64,000 nt of DNA from Pampus argenteus (taxonomy: Eukaryota > Chordata > Actinopteri > Scombriformes > Stromateidae): positions 22,900,501-22,964,500 of the forward strand of contig CM072864.1 of assembly GCA_036937835.1 (NCBI GenBank), written 5' to 3'. Position 1 is the first letter of the stretch. Each line of letters starts with the position of its first letter. The notes below the pieces were generated by a model. That model did no database searches, was not told the DNA's origin, and saw only the letters and a list, made by a program, of their open reading frames with translations. Both the position numbers and the translations under genes were made by a program. This document shows, piece by piece, positions 9,351 through 21,439 of this stretch.

Positions 9351-11271
9351 TCAACAAGTAACTGATTTCTAATGATTAGGACCAAAAAACTCACTTCTGA
9401 GAGCTTCCTGCAGCTTTTACTGTAACATTTGTGAAAATAGCTTTCTCTCAGGCCAAAACTGACAACTACAGTTTTTCTTAAACAAGGAGCAATATTTTCA
9501 ATCAAAACCATGTGTGCCATCAACAAGTAACTGATTTCTAATGATTAGGACCAAAAAACTCACTTCTGAGAGCTTCCTGCAGCTTTTACTGTAACATTTG
9601 TTAAAAAATTGCTTTCTCTGGGCAAGAGAAGGCCAACACTGACAACTACAGTTTTTCTTAAACAAGGAGCAATATTTTCAATCAAAACCATGTTTGCCAT
9701 CAACAAGTAACTGATTTCTAATGATTAGGACCAAAAAACTCACTTCTGAGAGCTTCCTGCAGCTTTTACTGTAACATTTGTAAAAATAGCTTTCTCTCAG
9801 GCCAAAACTGACAACTACAGTTTTTCTTAAACAAGGAGCAATATTTTCAATCAAAACCATGTTTGCCATCGACAAGTAACTGATTTCTAATGATTAGGAG
9901 CAAAAAACTCACTTCTGAGAGCTTCCTGCAGCTTTTACTGTAACATTTGTAAAAATAGCTTTCTCTCAGGCCAAAACTGACAACTACAGTTTTTCTTAAA
10001 CAAGGAGCAATATTTTCAATCAAAACCATGTGTGCCATCAACAAGTAACTGATTTCTAATGATTAGGACCAAAAAACTCACTTCTGAGAGCTTCCTGCAG
10101 CTTTTACTGTAACATTTGTTAAAAAATTGCTTTCTCTGGGCAAGAGAAGGCCAACACTGACAACTACAGTTTTTCTCAAACAAGGAGCAATATTTTCAAT
10201 CAAAACCATGTTTGCCATCAACAAGTAACTGATTTTGAATGATTAGGACCAAAAAACTCACTTCTGAGAGCTTCCTGCAGCTTTTACTGTAACATTTGTT
10301 AAAAAATAGCTTTCTCTGGGCAAGAGAAGGCCAACACTGACAACTACAGTTTTTCTTAAACAAGGAGCAATATTTTCAATCAAAACCATGTTTGCCATCA
10401 ACAAGTAACTGATTTCTAATGATTAGGACCAAAAAACTCACTTCTGAGAGCTTCCTGCAGCTTTTACTGTAACATTTGTTAAAAAATAGCTTTGTCTGGG
10501 CGAGAGAAGGCCAAAACTGACAACTACAGTTTTTCTTAAACAAGGAGCAATATTTTCAATCAAAACCATGTTTGCCATCAACAAGTAACTGATTTCTAAT
10601 GATTAGGACCAAAAAACTCACTTCTGAGAGCTTCCTGCAGCTTTTACTGTAACATTTGTAAAAATAGCTTTGTCTGGGCGAGAGAAGGCCAAAACTGACA
10701 ACTACAGTTTTTCTTAAACAAGGAGCAATATTTTCAATCAAAACCATGTTTGCCATCAACAAGTAACTGATTTCTAATGATTAGGACCAAAAAACTCACT
10801 TCTGAGAGCTTCCTGCAGCTTTTACTGTAACATTTGTAAAAATTGCTTTCTCTGAGGCCAAAACTGACAACTACAGTTTTTCTTAAACAAGGAGCAATAT
10901 TTTCAATCAAAACCATGTTTGCCATCAACAAGTAACTGATTTCTAATGATTAGGACCAAAAAACTCACTTCTGAGAGCTTCCTGCAGCTTTTACTGTAAC
11001 ATTTGTAAAAATAGCTTTGTCTGGGCGAGAGAAGGCCAAAACTGACAACTACAGTTTTTCTTAAACAAGGAGCAATATTTTCAATCAAAACCATGTTTGC
11101 CATCAACAAGTAACTGATTTCTAATGATTAGGACCAAAAAACTCACTTCTGAGAGCTTCCTGCAGCTTTTACTGTAACATTTGTAAAAATAGCTTTCTCT
11201 CAGGCCAAAACTGACAACTACAGTTTTTCTTAAACAAGGAGCAATATTTTCAATCAAAACCATGTTTGCCA
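9351..11271. repeat. 1921-bp tandem HOR, copy 2 (11 monomers)
   Basis: The monomer order, unit lengths and rare markers are the same as in the adjacent copy. TCGACAAG recurs at CpG 9870-9871, exactly 1921 bp on, and the GATTTTGAATG unit recurs at 10218. Comparing marker by marker I noticed no difference between the copies, so the duplication is recent relative to the rest of the array. The next unit (11272) is a class G with TCTCAAAC and GTTTGCC instead of TCTTAAAC and GTGTGCC, marking the end. Confidence 0.9.
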
Positions 11272-12990
11272 TCAACAAGTAACTGATTTCTAATGATTAG
11301 GACCAAAAAACTCACTTCTGAGAGCTTCCTGCAGCTTTTACTGTAACATTTGTGAAAATAGCTTTCTCTCAGGCCAAAACTGACAACTACAGTTTTTCTC
11401 AAACAAGGAGCAATATTTTCAATCAAAACCATGTTTGCCATCAACAAGTAACTGATTTCTAATAATTAGGACCAAAAAACTCACTTCTGAGAGCTTCCTG
11501 CAGCTTTTACTGTAACATTTGTGAAAATAGCTTTCTCTCAGGCCAAAACTGACAACTACAGTTTTTCTCAAACAAGGAGCAATATTTTCAATCAAAACCA
11601 TGTTTGCCATCAACAAGTAACTGATTTCTAATGATTAGGACCAAAAAATTCACTTCTGAGAGCTTCCTGCAGCTTTTACTGTAACATTTGTAAAAATTGC
11701 TTTCTCTCAGGCCAAAACTGACAACTACAGTTTTTCTTAAACAAGGAGCAATATTTTCAATCAAAACCATGTGTGCCATCAACAAGTAACTGATTTCTAA
11801 TGATTAGGACCAAAAAACTCACTTCTGAGAGCTTCCTGCAGCTTTTACTGTAACATTTGTAAAAATAGCTTTGTCTGGGCGAGAGAAGGCCAAAACTGAC
11901 AACTACAGTTTTTCTTAAACAAGGAGCAATATTTTCAATCAAAACCATGTTTGCCATCAACAAGTAACTGATTTCTAATGATTAGGACCAAAAAACTCAC
12001 TTCTGAGAGCTTCCTGCAGCTTTTACTGTAACATTTGTAAAAATAGCTTTCTCTCAGGCCAAAACTGACAACTACAGTTTTTCTTAAACAAGGAGCAATA
12101 TTTTCAATCAAAACCATGTTTGCCATCAACAAGTAACTGATTTCTAATGATTAGGACCAAAAAACTCACTTCTGAGAGCTTCCTGCAGCTTTTACTGTAA
12201 CATTTGTGAAAATAGCTTTCTCTCAGGCCAAAACTGACAACTACAGTTTTTCTCAAACAAGGAGCAATATTTTCAATCAAAACCATGTTTGCCATCAACA
12301 AGTAACTGATTTCTAATGATTAGGACCAAAAAACTCACTTCTGAGAGCTTCCTGCAGCTTTTACTGTAACATTTGTGAAAATAGCTTTCTCTCAGGCCAA
12401 AACTGACAACTACAGTTTTTCTCAAACAAGGAGCAATATTTTCAATCAAAACCATGTTTGCAATCAACAAGTAACTGATTTTGAATGATTAGGACCAAAA
12501 AACTCACTTCTGAGAGCTTCCTGCAGCTTTTACTGTAACATTTGTTAAAAAATAGCTTTCTCTGGGCAAGAGAAGGCCAACACTGACAACTACAGTTTTT
12601 CTTAAACAAGGAGCAATATTTTCAATCAAAACCATGTTTGCCATCAACAAGTAACTGATTTCTAATTATTAGGACCAAAAAACTCACTTCTGAGAGCTTC
12701 CTGCAGCTTTTACTGTAACATTTGTAAAAATAGCTTTCTCTGCGCGAGAGAAGGCCAAAACTGACAACTACAGTTTTTCTTAAACAAGGAGCAATATTTT
12801 CAATCAAAACCATGTTTGCCATCAACAAGTAACTGATTTCTAATGATTAGGACCAAAAAACTCACTTCTGAGAGCTTCCTGCAGCTTTTACTGTAACATT
12901 TGTGAAAATAGCTTTCTCTCAGGCCAAAACTGACAACTACAGTTTTTCTCAAAAAAGGAGCAATATTTTCAATCAAAACCATGTTTGCCA
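11272..12990. repeat. Irregular monomer run between tandem HORs
   Basis: The order is G, G (AATAATTAGG), H-like (AAATTCAC), C, B, G, G (ends TTTGCAATC), E, D (AATTATTAGG), G (CTCAAAAAAGG). It holds an unusual density of private single-base changes, and 11779-12294 (C, B, G) repeats the start of the 863-bp unit. It looks like an older or less homogenised stretch flanked by recent tandem duplications. Nothing other than satellite is present. Confidence 0.8.
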
Positions 12991-13853
12991 TCAACAAGTA
13001 ACTGATTTCTAATGATTAGGACCAAAAAACTCACTTCTGAGAGCTTCCTGCAGCTTTTACTGTAACATTTGTAAAAATAGCTTTGTCTGGGCGAGAGAAG
13101 GCCAAAACTGACAACCACAGTTTTTCTTAAACAAGGAGCAATATTTTCAATCAAAACCATGTTTGCCATCAACAAGTAACTGATTTCTAATGATTAGGAC
13201 CAAAAAACTCACTTCTGAGAGCTTCCTGCAGCTTTTACTGTAACATTTGTAAAAATAGCTTTCTCTCAGGCCAAAACTGACAACTACAGTTTTTCTTAAA
13301 CAAGGAGCAATATTTTCAATCAAAACCATGTTTGCCATCAACAAGTAACTGATTTCTAATGATTAGGACCAAAAAACTCACTTCTGAGAGCTTCCTGCAG
13401 CTTTTACTGTAACATTTGTGAAAATAGCTTTCTCTCAGGCCAAAACTGACAACTACAGTTTTTCTCAAACAAGGAGCAATATTTTCAATCAAAACCATGT
13501 TTGCCATCAACAAGTAACTGATTTCTAATGATTAGGACCAAAAAACTCACTTCTGAGAGCTTCCTGCAGCTTTTACTGTAACATTTGTAAAAATTGCTTT
13601 CTCTGAGGCCAAAACTGACAACTACAGTTTTTCTTAAACAAGGAGCAATATTTTCAATCAAAACCATGTTTGCCATCAACAAGTAACTGATTTCTAATGA
13701 TTAGGACCAAAAAACTCACTTCTGAGAGCTTCCTGCAGCTTTTACTGTAACATTTGTAAAAATAGCTTTGTCTGGGCGAGAGAAGGCCAAAACTGACAAC
13801 TACAGTTTTTCTTAAACAAGGAGCAATATTTTCAATCAAAACCATGTTTGCCA
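12991..13853. repeat. 863-bp tandem HOR, copy 1 (5 monomers: C-B-G-H-C)
   Basis: Lengths 178+169+169+169+178 give 863 bp. The first class C unit has GACAACCACAG (near 13111) while the last has GACAACTACAG, so position within the unit is distinguishable. The adjacent copy repeats both states. Confidence 0.9.
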
Positions 13854-14716
13854 TCAACAAGTAACTGATTTCTAATGATTAGGACCAAAAAACTCACTTC
13901 TGAGAGCTTCCTGCAGCTTTTACTGTAACATTTGTAAAAATAGCTTTGTCTGGGCGAGAGAAGGCCAAAACTGACAACCACAGTTTTTCTTAAACAAGGA
14001 GCAATATTTTCAATCAAAACCATGTTTGCCATCAACAAGTAACTGATTTCTAATGATTAGGACCAAAAAACTCACTTCTGAGAGCTTCCTGCAGCTTTTA
14101 CTGTAACATTTGTAAAAATAGCTTTCTCTCAGGCCAAAACTGACAACTACAGTTTTTCTTAAACAAGGAGCAATATTTTCAATCAAAACCATGTTTGCCA
14201 TCAACAAGTAACTGATTTCTAATGATTAGGACCAAAAAACTCACTTCTGAGAGCTTCCTGCAGCTTTTACTGTAACATTTGTGAAAATAGCTTTCTCTCA
14301 GGCCAAAACTGACAACTACAGTTTTTCTCAAACAAGGAGCAATATTTTCAATCAAAACCATGTTTGCCATCAACAAGTAACTGATTTCTAATGATTAGGA
14401 CCAAAAAACTCACTTCTGAGAGCTTCCTGCAGCTTTTACTGTAACATTTGTAAAAATTGCTTTCTCTGAGGCCAAAACTGACAACTACAGTTTTTCTTAA
14501 ACAAGGAGCAATATTTTCAATCAAAACCATGTTTGCCATCAACAAGTAACTGATTTCTAATGATTAGGACCAAAAAACTCACTTCTGAGAGCTTCCTGCA
14601 GCTTTTACTGTAACATTTGTAAAAATAGCTTTGTCTGGGCGAGAGAAGGCCAAAACTGACAACTACAGTTTTTCTTAAACAAGGAGCAATATTTTCAATC
14701 AAAACCATGTTTGCCA
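13854..14716. repeat. 863-bp tandem HOR, copy 2 (C-B-G-H-C)
   Basis: The five units repeat in the same order with the same GACAACCACAG in the first class C unit (13974 region), exactly 863 bp downstream. I noticed no difference from copy 1. It is followed by a class L unit (GATTAGGAGC), which ends the register. Confidence 0.9.
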
Positions 14717-15054
14717 TCAACAAGTAACTGATTTCTAATGATTAGGAGCAAAAAACTCACTTCTGAGAGCTTCCTGCAGCTTTTACTGTAACATTTGTAA
14801 AAATAGCTTTCTCTCAGGCCAAAACTGACAACTACAGTTTTTCTTAAACAAGGAGCAATATTTTCGATCAAAACCATGTTTGCCATCAACAAGTAACTGA
14901 TTTCTAATGATTAGGACCAAAAAACTCACTTCTGAGAGCTTCCTGCAGCTTTTACTGTAACATTTGTGAAAATAGCTTTCTCTCAGGCCAAAACTGACAA
15001 CTACAGTTTTTCTCAAACAAGGAGCAATATTTTCAATCAAAACCATGTTTGCCA
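14717..15054. repeat. Two monomers joining the 863-bp pair to the 3.8-kb HOR
   Basis: A class L unit (14717-14885) and a class G unit (14886-15054). The class L unit holds a private change creating TTTTCGATCA (CpG 14865-14866). On the minus strand this removes the stop codon that normally ends the repeated frame, giving a 92-codon frame over 14783-15061. It is a chance product of the mutation, not a gene. Confidence 0.85.
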
Positions 15055-16266
15055 TCAACAAGTAACTGATTTCTAATGATTAGGACCAAAAAACTCACTT
15101 CTGAGAGCTTCCTGCAGCTTTTACTGTAACATTTGTAAAAATTGCTTTCTCTGAGGCTAAAACTGACAACTACAGTTTTTCTTAAACAAGGAGCAATATT
15201 TTCAATCAAAACCATGTTTGCCATCAACAAGTAACTGATTTCTAATGATTAGGACCAAAAAACTCACTTCTAAGAGGCTTCCTGCAGCTTTTACTGTAAC
15301 ATTTGTAAAAATAGCTTTGTCTGGGCGAGAGAAGGCCAAAACTGACAACTACAGTTTTTCTTAAACAAGGAGCAATATTTTCAATCAAAACCATGTTTGC
15401 CATCAACAAGTAACTGATTTCTAATGATTAGGACCAAAAAACTCACTTCTGAGAGCTTCCTGCAGCTTTTACTGTAACATTTGTGAAAATAGCTTTCTCT
15501 CAGGCCAAAACTGACAACTACAGTTTTTCTCAAACAAGGAGCAATATTTTCAATCAAAACCATGTTTGCCATCAACAAGTAACTGATTTCTAATGATTAG
15601 GACCAAAAAATTCACTTCTGAGAGCTTCCTGCAGCTTTTACTGTAACATTTGTAAAAAATAGCTTTGTCTGGGCGAGAGAAGGCCAAAACTGACAACTAC
15701 AGTTTTTCTTAAACAAGGAGCAATATTTTCAATCAAAACCATGTTTGCCATCAACAAGTAACTGATTTTGAATGATTAGGACCAAAAAACTCACTTCTGA
15801 GAGCTTCCTGCAGCTTTTACTGTAACATTTGTAAAAATAGCTTTCTCTGCGCGAGAGAAGGCCAAAACTGACAACTACAGTTTTTCTTAAACAAGGAGCA
15901 ATATTTTCAATCAAAACCATGTTTGCCATCAACAAGTAACTCATTTCTAATGATTAGGACCAAAAAACTCACTTCTGAGAGCTTCCTGCAGCTTTTACTG
16001 TAACATTAGTAAAAATAGCTTTCTCTCAGGCCAAAACTGACAACTACAATTTTTCTTAAACAAGGAGCAATATTTTCAATCAAAACCATGTGTGCCATCA
16101 ACAAGTAACTGATTTCTAATGATTAGGACCAAAAAACTCACTTCTGAGAGCTTCCTGCAGCTTTTACTGTAACATTTGTAAAAATAGCTTTCTCTCAGGC
16201 CAAAACTGACAACTACAGTTTTTCTCAAACAAGGAGCAATATTTTCAATCAAAACCATGTTTGCCA

Positions 16267-16446
16267 TCAACAAGTAACTGATTTTGAATGATTAGGACCA
16301 AAAAACTCACTTCTGAGAGCTTCCTGCAGCTTTTACTGTAACATTTGTTAAAAAATAGCTTTCTCTGGGCAAGAGAAGGCCAACACTGACAACCACAGTT
16401 TTTCTTAAACAAGGAGCAATATTTTCAATCAAAACCATGTTTGCCA
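16267..16446 (+). repeat. Representative class E monomer, 180 bp
   Basis: Class E resembles class A in length and insert but has GATTTTGAATGATTAGG in place of GATTTCTAATGATTAGG, and GTTAAAAAATAGC in place of GTTAAAAAATTGC. The first change destroys the CTAAT/ATTAG palindrome. Many copies in the 16-36 kb region also have GACAACCACAG in place of GACAACTACAG, as here; others (8297, 17641, 21967) keep TAC. It is regularly preceded by a unit ending in the TCTCAAAC sub-form, so the two travel as a linked pair. The copy near 31316 has GATTTTAAATG, a private change. Confidence 0.92.
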
Positions 16447-17640
16447 TCAACAAGTAACTGATTTCTAATGATTAGGACCAAAAAACTCACTTCTGAGAGC
16501 TTCCTGCAGCTTTTACTGTAACATTTGTAAAAATAGCTTTCTCTCAGGCCAAAACTGACAACTACAGTTTTTCTTAAACAAGGAGCAATATTTTCAATCA
16601 AAACCATGTTTGCCATCAACAAGTAACTGATTTCTAATGATTAGGACCAAAAAACTCACTTCTGAGAGCTTCCTGCAGCTTTTACTGTAACATTTGTGAA
16701 AATAGCTTTCTCTCAGGCCAAAACTGACAACTACAGTTTTTCTCAAACAAGGAGCAATATTTTCAATCAAAACCATGTTTGCCATCAACAAGTAACTGAT
16801 TTCTAATGATTAGGACCAAAAAACTCACTTCTGAGAGCTTCCTGCAGCTTTTACTGTAACATTTGTAAAAATAGCTTTCTCTCAGGCCAAAACTGACAAC
16901 TACAGTTTTTCTCAAACAAGGAGCAATATTTTCAATCAAAACCATGTTTGCCATCAACAAGTAACTGATTTTGAATGATTAGGACCAAAAAACTCACTTC
17001 TGAGAGCTTCCTGCAGCTTTTACTGTAACATTTGTTAAAAAATAGCTTTCTCTGGGCAAGAGAAGGCCAACACTGACAACCACAGTTTTTCTTAAACAAG
17101 GAGCAATATTTTCAATCAAAACCATGTTTGCCATCAACAAGTAACTGATTTCTAATGATTAGGACCAAAAAACTCACTTCTGAGAGCTTCCTGCAGCTTT
17201 TACTGTAACATTTGTAAAAATAGCTTTCTCTCAGGCCAAAACTGACAACTACAGTTTTTCTTAAACAAGGAGCAATATTTTCAATCAAAACCATGTTTGC
17301 CATCAACAAGTAACTGATTTCTAATGATTAGGACCAAAAAACTCACTTCTGAGAGCTTCCTGCAGCTTTTACTGTAACATTTGTGAAAATAGCTTTCTCT
17401 CAGGCCAAAACTGACAACTACAGTTTTTCTCAAACAAGGAGCAATATTTTCAATCAAAACCATGTTTGCCATCAACAAGTAACTGATTTCTAATGATTAG
17501 GACCAAAAAACTCACTTCTGAGAGCTTCCTGCAGCTTTTACTGTAACATTTGTAAAAATAGCTTTCTCTCAGGCCAAAACTGACAACTACAGTTTTTCTC
17601 AAACAAGGAGCAATATTTTCAATCAAAACCATGTTTGCCA
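16267..17640. repeat. 687-bp tetramer HOR in tandem (E-B-G-B x2)
   Basis: 16267-16953 and 16954-17640 are each E180+B169+G169+B169 = 687 bp. The class E units share GACAACCACAG, and the last class B has TCTCAAAC. The same 687-bp step recurs at 20066-21439, 22663-24036 (second copy altered at its end), 31297-32670 and from 33894, so the pair was duplicated as part of larger blocks. Confidence 0.85.
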
Positions 17641-17820
17641 TCAACAAGTAACTGATTTTGAATGATTAGGACCAAAAAACTCACTTCTGAGAGCTTCCTG
17701 CAGCTTTTACTGTAACATTTGTTAAAAAATAGCTTTCTCTGGGCAAGAGAAGGCCAACACTGACAACTACAGTTTTTCTTAAACAAGGAGCAATATTTTC
17801 AATCAAAACCATGTTTGCCA

Positions 17821-17998
17821 TCAACAAGTAACTGATTTCTAATGATTAGGACCAAAAAACTCACTTCTGAGAGCTTCCTGCAGCTTTTACTGTAACATTT
17901 GTAAAAATAGCTTTCTCTGCGCGAGAGAAGGCCAAAACTGACAACTACAGTTTTTCTTAAACAAGGAGCAATATTTTCAATCAAAACCATGTTTGCCA
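17821..17998 (+). repeat. Representative class D monomer, 178 bp
   Basis: Class D has GTAAAAATAGC followed by TTTCTCTGCGCGAGAGAAGG. The TTCTCT/AGAGAA inverted repeat is perfect with a GCGCG loop, and the unit carries two CpGs within CGCG, the densest CpG in the array. It is normally preceded by class E and followed by class J. The next unit starts with AACTCATTTC (G to C at unit position 14) instead of AACTGATTTC, a linked marker. It occurs at 12644, 15751, 17821, 19550, 21620, 22147, 25074, 25601, 28526, 29053, 30781, 32851, 33378 and 54447, almost entirely within 12.6-33.6 kb. The 15751, 19550 and 30781 copies also carry the class E GATTTTGAATG. Confidence 0.92.
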
Positions 17999-18852
17999 TC
18001 AACAAGTAACTCATTTCTAATGATTAGGACCAAAAAACTCACTTCTGAGAGCTTCCTGCAGCTTTTACTGTAACATTAGTAAAAATAGCTTTCTCTCAGG
18101 CCAAAACTGACAACTACAATTTTTCTTAAACAAGGAGCAATATTTTCAATCAAAACCATGTGTGCCATCAACAAGTAACTGATTTCTAATGATTAGGACC
18201 AAAAAACTCACTTCTGAGAGCTTCCTGCAGCTTTTACTGTAACATTTGTAAAAATTGCTTTCTCTCAGGCCAAAACTGACAACTACAGTTTTTCTTAAAC
18301 AAGGAGCAATATTTTCAATCAAAACCATGTGTGCCATCAACAAGTAACTGATTTCTAATGATTAGGACCAAAAAACTCACTTCTGAGAGCTTCCTGCAGC
18401 TTTTACTGTAACATTTGTAAAAATAGCTTTGTCTGGGCGAGAGAAGGCCAAAACTGACAACTACAGTTTTTCTTAAACAAGGAGCAATATTTTCAATCAA
18501 AACCATGTTTGCCATCAACAAGTAACTGATTTCTAATGATTAGGACCAAAAAACTCACTTCTGAGAGCTTCCTGCAGCTTTTACTGTAACATTTGTAAAA
18601 ATAGCTTTCTCTCAGGCCAAAACTGACAACTACAGTTTTTCTTAAACAAGGAGCAATATTTTCAATCAAAACCATGTTTGCCATCAACAAGTAACTGATT
18701 TCTAATGATTAGGACCAAAAAACTCACTTCTGAGAGCTTCCTGCAGCTTTTACTGTAACATTTGTGAAAATAGCTTTCTCTCAGGCCAAAACTGACAACT
18801 ACAGTTTTTCTCAAACAAGGAGCAATATTTTCAATCAAAACCATGTTTGCCA

Positions 18853-21439
18853 TCAACAAGTAACTGATTTCTAATGATTAGGACCAAAAAACTCACTTCT
18901 GAGAGCTTCCTGCAGCTTTTACTGTAACATTTGTAAAAATTGCTTTCTCTGAGGCTAAAACTGACAACTACAGTTTTTCTTAAACAAGGAGCAATATTTT
19001 CAATCAAAACCATGTTTGCCATCAACAAGTAACTGATTTCTAATGATTAGGACCAAAAAACTCACTTCTAAGAGGCTTCCTGCAGCTTTTACTGTAACAT
19101 TTGTAAAAATAGCTTTGTCTGGGCGAGAGAAGGCCAAAACTGACAACTACAGTTTTTCTTAAACAAGGAGCAATATTTTCAATCAAAACCATGTTTGCCA
19201 TCAACAAGTAACTGATTTCTAATGATTACGACCAAAAAACTCACTTCTGAGAGCTTCCTGCAGCTTTTACTGTAACATTTGTGAAAATAGCTTTCTCTCA
19301 GGCCAAAACTGACAACTACAGTTTTTCTCAAACAAGGAGCAATATTTTCAATCAAAACCATGTTTGCCATCAACAAGTAACTGATTTCTAATGATTAGGA
19401 CCAAAAAATTCACTTCTGAGAGCTTCCTGCAGCTTTTACTGTAACATTTGTAAAAAAATAGCTTTGTCTGGGCGAGAGAAGGCCAAAACTGACAACTACA
19501 GTTTTTCTTAAACAAGGAGCAATATTTTCAATCAAAACCATGTTTGCCATCAACAAGTAACTGATTTTGAATGATTAGGACCAAAAAACTCACTTCTGAG
19601 AGCTTCCTGCAGCTTTTACTGTAACATTTGTAAAAATAGCTTTCTCTGCGCGAGAGAAGGCCAAAACTGACAACTACAGTTTTTCTTAAACAAGGAGCAA
19701 TATTTTCAATCAAAACCATGTTTGCCATCAACAAGTAACTCATTTCTAATGATTAGGACCAAAAAACTCACTTCTGAGAGCTTCCTGCAGCTTTTACTGT
19801 AACATTAGTAAAAATAGCTTTCTCTCAGGCCAAAACTGACAACTACAATTTTTCTTAAACAAGGAGCAATATTTTCAATCAAAACCATGTGTGCCATCAA
19901 CAAGTAACTGATTTCTAATGATTAGGACCAAAAAACTCACTTCTGAGAGCTTCCTGCAGCTTTTACTGTAACATTTGTAAAAATAGCTTTCTCTCAGGCC
20001 AAAACTGACAACTACAGTTTTTCTCAAACAAGGAGCAATATTTTCAATCAAAACCATGTTTGCCATCAACAAGTAACTGATTTTGAATGATTAGGACCAA
20101 AAAACTCACTTCTGAGAGCTTCCTGCAGCTTTTACTGTAACATTTGTTAAAAAATAGCTTTCTCTGGGCAAGAGAAGGCCAACACTGACAACCACAGTTT
20201 TTCTTAAACAAGGAGCAATATTTTCAATCAAAACCATGTTTGCCATCAACAAGTAACTGATTTCTAATGATTAGGACCAAAAAACTCACTTCTGAGAGCT
20301 TCCTGCAGCTTTTACTGTAACATTTGTAAAAATAGCTTTCTCTCAGGCCAAAACTGACAACTACAGTTTTTCTTAAACAAGGAGCAATATTTTCAATCAA
20401 AACCATGTTTGCCATCAACAAGTAACTGATTTCTAATGATTAGGACCAAAAAACTCACTTCTGAGAGCTTCCTGCAGCTTTTACTGTAACATTTGTGAAA
20501 ATAGCTTTCTCTCAGGCCAAAACTGACAACTACAGTTTTTCTCAAACAAGGAGCAATATTTTCAATCAAAACCATGTTTGCCATCAACAAGTAACTGATT
20601 TCTAATGATTAGGACCAAAAAACTCACTTCTGAGAGCTTCCTGCAGCTTTTACTGTAACATTTGTAAAAATAGCTTTCTCTCAGGCCAAAACTGACAACT
20701 ACAGTTTTTCTCAAACAAGGAGCAATATTTTCAATCAAAACCATGTTTGCCATCAACAAGTAACTGATTTTGAATGATTAGGACCAAAAAACTCACTTCT
20801 GAGAGCTTCCTGCAGCTTTTACTGTAACATTTGTTAAAAAATAGCTTTCTCTGGGCAAGAGAAGGCCAACACTGACAACCACAGTTTTTCTTAAACAAGG
20901 AGCAATATTTTCAATCAAAACCATGTTTGCCATCAACAAGTAACTGATTTCTAATGATTAGGACCAAAAAACTCACTTCTGAGAGCTTCCTGCAGCTTTT
21001 ACTGTAACATTTGTAAAAATAGCTTTCTCTCAGGCCAAAACTGACAACTACAGTTTTTCTTAAACAAGGAGCAATATTTTCAATCAAAACCATGTTTGCC
21101 ATCAACAAGTAACTGATTTCTAATGATTAGGACCAAAAAACTCACTTCTGAGAGCTTCCTGCAGCTTTTACTGTAACATTTGTGAAAATAGCTTTCTCTC
21201 AGGCCAAAACTGACAACTACAGTTTTTCTCAAACAAGGAGCAATATTTTCAATCAAAACCATGTTTGCCATCAACAAGTAACTGATTTCTAATGATTAGG
21301 ACCAAAAAACTCACTTCTGAGAGCTTCCTGCAGCTTTTACTGTAACATTTGTAAAAATAGCTTTCTCTCAGGCCAAAACTGACAACTACAGTTTTTCTCA
21401 AACAAGGAGCAATATATTCAATCAAAACCATGTTTGCCA
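18853..21439. repeat. 3.8-kb HOR (beta unit), copy 2, proximal part
   Basis: This repeats 15055-17640 at offset 3798/3799. Private changes are TTACGACC (CpG 19229-19230), A7 at 19452-19458, and AATATATTC near 21416. The copy continues through E and D to about 21.9 kb and then departs: copy 1 continues into H-like and C units, whereas here a second E-D-J trimer follows. Confidence 0.87.

Larger units (their letters stand above)
15055..18852. repeat. 3.8-kb HOR (beta unit), copy 1
   Basis: The 3798-bp block runs H (GAGGCTAAAAC), C+1 (TCTAAGAGGCTTCC, 15224-15402), G, 179-bp C-like, D, J, B, E, B, G, B, E, B, G, B, E, D, J, H-like, C, B, G. The register returns at 18853 with the same GAGGCTAAAAC and TCTAAGAGGCTTCC markers. 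The offset becomes 3799 after one extra A in copy 2 (A7 at 19452-19458). Within it E-B-G-B is tandemly repeated (687 bp). A third relative starts at 30085. Confidence 0.88.

Noticed and set aside
7430..11271. Dismissing the near-identical tandem copies as assembly duplication
   Set aside because: It cannot be excluded without reads, but similar whole-unit duplications with copy-specific private changes elsewhere (for example 19229 against 30457) show real duplications occur in this array, so the repeat is reported with that caveat.
14783..15061. Longer 92-codon minus-strand frame
   Set aside because: It is caused by a single private base change at 14866 that removes the usual stop; the extra codons are simply the next phase of the repeat.
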